Source of the DNA: Candidatus Thorarchaeota archaeon
Lineage (GTDB): Archaea; Asgardarchaeota; Thorarchaeia; Thorarchaeales; Thorarchaeaceae
DNA length: 10,098 bases
Reading direction: 5' to 3'
Assembly (NCBI GenBank): GCA_016840385.1
Contig: JAEOSL010000123.1
Location: 1 to 10,098, forward strand
The translations under genes were made by a program, and so were the position numbers. Under the pieces are notes generated by a model. The model ran no database searches. It had not been told where the DNA came from and saw only the letters and a list, made by a program, of their open reading frames with translations. Of this stretch, positions 5,728-10,098 are shown one piece after another; the first letter of the stretch is position 1, and each line of letters begins with the position of its first letter.

Positions 5728-7839
5728 CCCAGAAACGGCACTGGGCTTGGGTTGTTTAACATACATTATGTTCCGTGCAGCATTCACATCAGCGTGAAAG
5801 TGTGCACTACACTTTGAGCAATGGAAGTACTCTCCACCCTTTCTTTCAGTAGTAGAGGTTTCATCCTCCACGCGGACTCCTCTCTCTCCACAGACATGAC
5901 ATGTCTGAGAAGTCCAAGCAGGGTTCACCAGCCAGATACCTCCATTCCGATGACCAAGGGCTTCCCGCCTATAGCGAACTCCCTCTATCATCATCCCCCA
6001 TAAGTTCATGGAGAGGTTCCAGCTGTGCCTTCTCATTCCCCCCTTCCCTTGGAAAGAGCGGAGGTCTTCGAAGTAGATGGTCTTCACGCCATGCTGTTCA
6101 CAGAACCACACGGTTTCAGCTGCAACTTGATGGGAGATTTCTTTGTCTAAGCGACGGACTTTGTTCCATACTGACTCTAGCTCTTGTTCCTTCTTCAGGA
6201 TAATGGCTGGAGGCTGCTGCCTAGCATGTTTCTTCTCCCAGTTGTTGCGCTTTCTCGCAATCTGTGACATCAATACTCTAGTCTGTTGTCGTAATTTCTC
6301 TCTCTTCTCGAATAGTTCCTGTCTTCCTACCATGGTCTCTTCGTAGGTGTCATCTCCATTCTTGACGGACACGACCATTGAATGCCTAAGTCCCCTATCC
6401 ACACCAGCCCTTCTCTTTCGGGCTACTGATGATGAAAGTAAGGCTTTCAGTAGTTCCTCATCAGGGGACATGAAAGGTATACTCAATGTAACCTTCTTTT
6501 CTACAATCTTGATTAGTGGGGGTGCGGATCTTCTCGATTTCTTCAATTTGTGGATTATAGTCTTCAAATCGTTTATTCGAACTTCGTTCTTCTCAGGTTG
6601 TGCACGCTCTTTGGCAAGCTCACGAGTGAACCGATGAAGTTGTATCGTATTCATCAATTGCCGACTCATATCTTCAAAGCGAATAGCTCGAAACTCAAGC
6701 TGGGTTGCTCGTTGGATATGACCTTGTGCTATTGCTTCCTGCGCTTTCTTTCTGGCTCGCACTGCCTTTCGTGGAAACCAGTTCAAGAATCTTAGTCGTA
6801 CTGTTTGACTCTTGTATGGAGAATCTGTATCAAGATCATGTCCTGTTATTCCTGGTGGTGTCTTGATGTAGAGGATGATTTCATCTTCTCGCTCTGAATC
6901 CAGTTCAAACCAGTACCCCTGTCCTGTGGTGTTCTCTGTAGATGCTGCAAAGTCCACCGTCCTCTTTTGGAAGATTGGAGTGATGAAGGGAAATCCTTCC
7001 TTCTTCCACTCTTTCACTTGGTCAATAATCAAAGTCTGGGTTCTCAATCTCTCGTGAGAGTTCTTATCTAGTAGTTCACGAGTACTTCTTCTCTCACCTT
7101 CTTCCATTGGATATGCTTCACGAATCTTTACTCTCAGGACCCTTCTCACTTGCCTACAGGCAGACAGAGCATAGTGATAGGAACCATTGGACTTCTTCTG
7201 GATAGTATCTTTCACTCTTCGTATGAGATCAGATGGAATCCTTCTATTGGTCATCAGTCGCAAGAGTTGTTCTTCTTCTGAAACAAGGATTTCTACAAGC
7301 GAATTTACAAGCGTTCGACGAGTAAAAGTTGCATAGATTATCCGAGCGGCAGTTTCTAGGGCGTTCCGATGTAATCTTTCAAAGACGAGTTTCCCAAATT
7401 CATTATCAACTTCCCATTTTAGTTGTTTCTCTTTTCGAAGAATAAGATATAGCATTCCTTTGGAATCTTCTAACTCTTTTCCTAACATTTTGAAGTATGA
7501 GGTATCAGTGAATACCTTTTCCAGAATCAGATTTACTGACTCTCGATAGTTGGAGAAACTCTGAGAGAGAATTGAGAAATCTATATTGTTACATTTTCGA
7601 CCGCTGAGTTTACGAAGAATATCAGAAGGCACAACAGAAGTTGAAGGTCTTCTATCTAATCCTTTTCGTGCTACAACTCTCGAATACGAATTCAAGGCGA
7701 ATTTTTGAACAAGATGTGTCGATGAAGGGTAACTTAAAATATCGTCCATTGTGTGTTGCTCTGGTCTTACCGAAGTAGATTCAGTTTGCACGCGGGGACG
7801 ACGCCGCGAATCTTTCTTCATCGACTTTTCACCATTCAT
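5716..7839 (-). CDS. tnpB: Large TnpB/Cas12-related RNA-guided nuclease-like protein
   Basis: A 707-residue TnpB-family protein, expected to be a guide-RNA-directed DNA endonuclease. The RuvC domain is complete. Motif I is Gly-Val-Asp-Arg-Gly with Asp481. Motif II is Tyr-Phe-Glu-Asp-Leu-Arg with Glu591. A zinc finger has Cys647-x2-Cys650 and Cys674-x2-Cys677. Motif III is His-Ala-Asp-Val-Asn-Ala-Ala-Arg-Asn-Ile with Asp684. Trp-Asn-Leu-Ser-Met-Asn-Leu and Val-Asn-Pro-Ala-Trp-Thr-Ser-Gln-Thr-Cys are classic TnpB blocks. Typical TnpB has about 400 residues with the first Asp near 190; here some 480 residues precede it, made of basic helices (90-280), a WED-like beta region (280-350) and a further helical stretch. 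That is the size of a compact Cas12. No tnpA or CRISPR array is in view. Start options are ATG 7839 and ATG 7821, the latter preceded by GGTGA; the longer is given. It is convergent with the GTPase-like gene and divergent from the RecB-like gene. Confidence 0.92.
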   Translation of the reverse strand: MNGEKSMKKDSRRRPRVQTESTSVRPEQHTMDDILSYPSSTHLVQKFALNSYSRVVARKGLDRRPSTSVVPSDILRKLSGRKCNNIDFSILSQSFSNYRESVNLILEKVFTDTSYFKMLGKELEDSKGMLYLILRKEKQLKWEVDNEFGKLVFERLHRNALETAARIIYATFTRRTLVNSLVEILVSEEEQLLRLMTNRRIPSDLIRRVKDTIQKKSNGSYHYALSACRQVRRVLRVKIREAYPMEEGERRSTRELLDKNSHERLRTQTLIIDQVKEWKKEGFPFITPIFQKRTVDFAASTENTTGQGYWFELDSEREDEIILYIKTPPGITGHDLDTDSPYKSQTVRLRFLNWFPRKAVRARKKAQEAIAQGHIQRATQLEFRAIRFEDMSRQLMNTIQLHRFTRELAKERAQPEKNEVRINDLKTIIHKLKKSRRSAPPLIKIVEKKVTLSIPFMSPDEELLKALLSSSVARKRRAGVDRGLRHSMVVSVKNGDDTYEETMVGRQELFEKREKLRQQTRVLMSQIARKRNNWEKKHARQQPPAIILKKEQELESVWNKVRRLDKEISHQVAAETVWFCEQHGVKTIYFEDLRSFQGKGGMRRHSWNLSMNLWGMMIEGVRYRREALGHRNGGIWLVNPAWTSQTCHVCGERGVRVEDETSTTERKGGEYFHCSKCSAHFHADVNAARNIMYVKQPKPSAVSGCTS
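5728..5745. repeat. Hairpin inside the 3' end of tnpB
   Basis: CCCAG (5728-5732) pairs with CTGGG (5741-5745) around an 8-base loop. In the minus-strand transcript one more G-U pair extends the stem. It overlaps codons for the last residues before the TnpB stop and shares AGCCCA/TGGG stem sequence with the perfect hairpin upstream of the gene (7861-7881). Confidence 0.4.
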
Positions 7840-7852
7840 TATTTGATTTCGG

Positions 7853-7862
7853 GATATATAAG
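7853..7862 (-). promoter_or_regulatory. TATA box of the TnpB-like gene
   Basis: CTTATATATC on the minus strand is a good archaeal TATA box, centred about 18 bases before ATG 7839 and 36 before ATG 7821. Initiation about 26 bases downstream would fall near 7831, which would favour the shorter start with a brief leader. It directly abuts the perfect hairpin at 7861-7881. Confidence 0.5.
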
Positions 7863-7881
7863 CCCATACTACGTATGGGCT
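7861..7881. repeat. Perfect hairpin, 9-bp stem and 3-base loop
   Basis: AGCCCATAC and GTATGGGCT are exact reverse complements around TAC. The hairpin lies in the AT-rich spacer just upstream of the TnpB-like gene, touching its TATA box. It could be an operator over the promoter, or the left-end hairpin of an IS200/IS605-type element. There is no T-run to make it a typical terminator. Confidence 0.75.
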
Positions 7882-7949
7882 ACTTAATATACCAGTGTTA
7901 AAATTTAGATGATTATTTGATACTCTATAATTGATTAAATATCTGAATA

Positions 7950-7963
7950 ACTCAGTTCTGAGT
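7950..7963. promoter_or_regulatory. Palindrome ACTCAGTTCTGAGT, possible operator
   Basis: A perfect 6-bp inverted repeat with a 2-base centre sits immediately before the TATA-like block of the RecB-like gene. Its position over the expected TFB/TBP entry site suits a dimeric repressor or activator. It is short and could be chance. Confidence 0.35.
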
Positions 7964-7965
7964 GA

Positions 7966-7973
7966 TAATATAT
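7966..7973 (+). promoter_or_regulatory. TATA-like box of the RecB-like nuclease gene
   Basis: TAATATAT lies about 60 bases before ATG 8031. Initiation about 25 bases downstream, near 7995, would leave a leader of roughly 35 bases. No convincing Shine-Dalgarno site precedes the start codon. Confidence 0.4.
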
Positions 7974-8030
7974 GGAAATTGACTCATAAAATACAAAGAT
8001 AAATATGATAATGCATGATAAGAGATTACG

Positions 8031-10098
8031 ATGGCTCGATCAAGAGGACGCCCAGTCAGACCAATACCCGTCCATCCAGAGCGAGTTATATCAAGAGCAG
8101 TGAAGGCAGGTCTCTCGGCCACAATCGTGCTCCAGCGAGACATCAGTAACAAGAAGACACGAAAATACTATGACAGGTCATCTGAAAGATGGAGGATACG
8201 ACAAGAAGTATATCAAATTACGAAAATTCGAGGGACTCCAGATTTTTCTTACATCAGTAAGGCAGAGGCACCTATCAGAAACGATGCACGACAGATGTTC
8301 TACGAGAAAGCTGCCAAGTATGGATTCACCGAAGTCAGTAGACAGAAGAACGCAGATGATACAGTGGACTCCCTCAATCAACGATTCAATGCATGTGGTG
8401 CAGTTGTTCGAGAGAACTCAGAGATCATGTTTCCTTACCCAGTCCCAATAGATTTCGGCACTTACACAAGACGGGATGGGAAAGGGAGAAAAAAGTACCG
8501 ACGCGCAGGATATGAAGCATCGTCATTTGGTCCAAAGGTGATCTTGGCACATCCTGACCTACCATCCTTGGATTTTGGTGATGCAGTTCGAAGCCACAAT
8601 GAATACCTAGCGACCTTTTGTGCAATCCATGATGTCCCTGTAAGGGAAACAACCAGATACAGCCAACTTTTCTTCCTATTGGTACGCCCCTATCTGGAGC
8701 ATCTCTATTCAGAGTTCAAGTTCGGCAAAACCAATTTCCAAAAGGGAGTGAACTGGGCACTCCGTCAGGTCAAGGAATTGATTCTAGAGTCTGGATATCG
8801 ACCAACTATGTATGAGAAGCGAATTGTAACAAAGAATCTAGGGTTCAGACAGAGTAAAGTGAACAAGAGATTCTTCAAAAACCAAGAAGAGGAAGCAAGA
8901 GAGTATTACGTTAATCATCATTTAGTCACTGAGCTAGGCAGGTTGAGAGGGGCCCTTGGGGAAGAACCAATTGGTGAAAAGGGGGAAAGTGATGAAACCC
9001 CGAAGAAAAAAGATGATGACACAATATTTACGGTAAGTGATATAGAATATATCAGAGATGAAGTTGCAAAGAGAGCCCGGGTTGCTGGATCAATCATACA
9101 CAGGAGAATAGCAGACCTCTTCCCCAGTCCTTGGCATCTAAATGATGTCGTTCTTGCAGGGGACAGGTACGTTCGCACCTCCGACTATATCATAATCTCA
9201 GAGATGCCATTACAGACCTTGCGTGGCGCAGGTATAGTGGATCTCATTCTCTGTAAGAGGACAATCAGTGATGATGGAAAACGCGTCTTCTGGAAACCTG
9301 TCTTTGTTATGGAGATTAAAACAAGATTAGGACAGAGCTGGTATTTAGATGCAAACTATAAGGAGTCAGAGGTCCGACCTGATGGAAGTCCTCTTCAACG
9401 GATTGTTTCTGATTTTCCCTTGAGCGACTATCCTCTCAGTGACGAACTCTGGGCTACCATCGTGAAGTCGACACCAACTCCCAGTGCAAAGAAACAACTG
9501 GAAATCTACTCGCAAGCACTGAGTGAATCGTATAAGAATACCACTCAACAGAAGTTGGGTCCTGTAGTGAAGGGGGTTCTTGTCATCGAGGCATCCTCTG
9601 ATATTTCTGAGATACGACTAATAATTGAGCGACTCATTATCCATGCATACGAGTCTGTGAAGAGTAGAAGCAATAATCTCAAACGTACGGTCTTCACACC
9701 ACCTGATAGTGATAGTAATCAGATTGCGCTCGTTTTAGATAAACAGCCTGCACCCAGAAGAAGAGATGATGAAATAATCCAGGCCCCCTGGGATCCTGTG
9801 TATACACCATTCAAGGCTAAGAAGGAGTCAAAGAGAGAATTCCTACTCTATCTTGCGGGACATTCCCCAACCTCTGCAGGACAGTCTGCAGCATGGAATG
9901 CACGATACTACCACGGTCTCCAAATGCTTCATGATATGAAGAAAACACAGGAGAATACTGAGTTTATCTGGGTCGATCTAGCAGACCAGTTCAATGAACC
10001 ACGACTCGCAGAGGCACGGTTACGTTTGCGACCTAGAGGGTATTCAGAGGATGAGATAGCCAAGGTACAACCCGACCACATTCGAGAGTTCTTTGAGA
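8031..10098 (+). CDS. Large protein with RecB/Cas4-like PD-(D/E)XK nuclease domain (3' partial)
   Basis: The frame runs from ATG 8031 to the window edge without a stop: 689 codons, unfinished. An in-frame TAA at 8019-8021 makes 8031 the first possible start. The N-terminus holds Arg-Gly-Arg-Pro, an AT-hook core, in a basic leader. A Lys/Asp/Glu-rich linker falls near residue 320-332. Then comes a full RecB/Cas4-type nuclease signature: Gly353-x3-His357 on a helix, Asp404 in Gly-Ile-Val-Asp-Leu-Ile, Glu428-Ile-Lys430 on the next strand, and Gln489-x3-Tyr493 on a helix. That order and spacing match metal-dependent PD-(D/E)XK nucleases of this clade. The next 190 or so residues, with Trp-Asn-Ala-Arg-Tyr-Tyr-His-Gly and Val-Asp-Leu-Ala-Asp-Gln-Phe-Asn, are unfamiliar to me; no Walker motif is visible before the edge. 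I infer a DNA-processing or defence role. It is divergent from the TnpB-like gene. I do not recognise the whole protein. Confidence 0.88.
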   Translation, partial: MARSRGRPVRPIPVHPERVISRAVKAGLSATIVLQRDISNKKTRKYYDRSSERWRIRQEVYQITKIRGTPDFSYISKAEAPIRNDARQMFYEKAAKYGFTEVSRQKNADDTVDSLNQRFNACGAVVRENSEIMFPYPVPIDFGTYTRRDGKGRKKYRRAGYEASSFGPKVILAHPDLPSLDFGDAVRSHNEYLATFCAIHDVPVRETTRYSQLFFLLVRPYLEHLYSEFKFGKTNFQKGVNWALRQVKELILESGYRPTMYEKRIVTKNLGFRQSKVNKRFFKNQEEEAREYYVNHHLVTELGRLRGALGEEPIGEKGESDETPKKKDDDTIFTVSDIEYIRDEVAKRARVAGSIIHRRIADLFPSPWHLNDVVLAGDRYVRTSDYIIISEMPLQTLRGAGIVDLILCKRTISDDGKRVFWKPVFVMEIKTRLGQSWYLDANYKESEVRPDGSPLQRIVSDFPLSDYPLSDELWATIVKSTPTPSAKKQLEIYSQALSESYKNTTQQKLGPVVKGVLVIEASSDISEIRLIIERLIIHAYESVKSRSNNLKRTVFTPPDSDSNQIALVLDKQPAPRRRDDEIIQAPWDPVYTPFKAKKESKREFLLYLAGHSPTSAGQSAAWNARYYHGLQMLHDMKKTQENTEFIWVDLADQFNEPRLAEARLRLRPRGYSEDEIAKVQPDHIREFFE

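Larger units (their letters stand above)
5662..5760 (-). ncRNA. Candidate omega-RNA scaffold / right-end region of a TnpB element
   Basis: In IS200/IS605 and IS607 elements the TnpB guide RNA is read from the end of tnpB into the right end. Here the minus strand holds two hairpins at that place: one inside the last codons of tnpB (5745-5728) and one across its stop codon (5727-5701). A third small one (5677-5663) lies just before the neighbouring gene's stop. The element boundary, and therefore the guide, cannot be fixed by eye, and no transcript is shown. Only 54 bases separate the two convergent stop codons, so any guide would be read into the end of the GTPase-like gene. Confidence 0.25.
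7840..8030. other. Divergent promoter spacer between the two nuclease genes
   Basis: This AT-rich 191-bp spacer holds the promoters of both large nuclease genes, the perfect 21-bp hairpin next to the tnpB TATA box, and the 14-bp palindrome next to the other TATA box. If the TnpB-like gene belongs to an IS200/IS605-type element, its left end should be in here. I see no RNA gene or further open frame in it. Confidence 0.6.

Noticed and set aside
5716..7839. Calling the TnpB-like gene a Cas12 effector of a CRISPR system
   Set aside because: No repeat-spacer array, cas1, cas2 or tracrRNA-like anti-repeat is visible in the window; the C-terminal blocks are typical of TnpB.
7840..8030. tnpA or another small gene in the spacer between the nuclease genes
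   Set aside because: All frames are short and AT-rich, and no HUH-Tyr or other transposase motif is present.
8170..9178. Small open frames on both strands between 8170 and 9178
   Set aside because: They lie in other frames of the 689-codon RecB-like gene, which is uninterrupted and carries ordered catalytic motifs.

Overview
The window looks archaeal. TATA-like boxes precede several genes, genes are packed tightly with mixed Shine-Dalgarno and short-leader starts, and the protein families are a TrmB-type regulator, a MIP18/CIA2-type Fe-S factor, a RimI/Ard1-type acetyltransferase and a small-GTPase-like protein. An Asgard archaeon (for example a Thorarchaeota-like lineage) would fit the giant coiled-coil regulator and the GTPase-like protein. 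That placement is inference: there is no rRNA, tRNA or universal marker here to test it.

Left part (1-5661), housekeeping-like. A very long coiled-coil protein enters from the left edge, already in frame at base 1, and ends at 3711. Its first residues resemble the end of a TrmB winged helix, and its last 130 or so resemble the TrmB phospholipase-D-like effector domain. Its stop shares a CTAG with the convergent stop of a three-gene minus-strand cluster. Read from its promoter, the cluster is a CIA2/MIP18-like Fe-S factor (4605-4952), a two-helix membrane protein with a zinc ribbon (4206-4580), and a RimI-like N-acetyltransferase (3708-4184). Divergent from the cluster is a plus-strand gene (5086-5661) for a Ras-like protein that has lost its P-loop and carries a very lysine-rich tail.

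Right part (5662-10098), accessory-like. It holds two large nuclease-type genes, transcribed divergently from a 191-bp AT-rich spacer. On the minus strand is a 707-residue TnpB/Cas12-related protein with an intact RuvC triad and zinc finger, far longer than ordinary TnpB. Its 3' end runs into hairpins that could be the right end and omega-RNA of an IS200/IS605-type element. On the plus strand is an open frame of at least 689 codons (8031 to the edge) with an AT-hook-like start and a full RecB/Cas4-like nuclease signature (GxxxH, D, ExK, QxxxY), in a protein family I do not recognise. The spacer carries a perfect 9-bp-stem hairpin, a second palindrome and TATA boxes for both genes. No tnpA, CRISPR array, tRNA or rRNA is visible.

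The most interesting content is the oversized TnpB with its candidate guide-RNA end, and the unrecognised RecB-like nuclease protein beside it. Whether these two form one system cannot be decided from this window alone.
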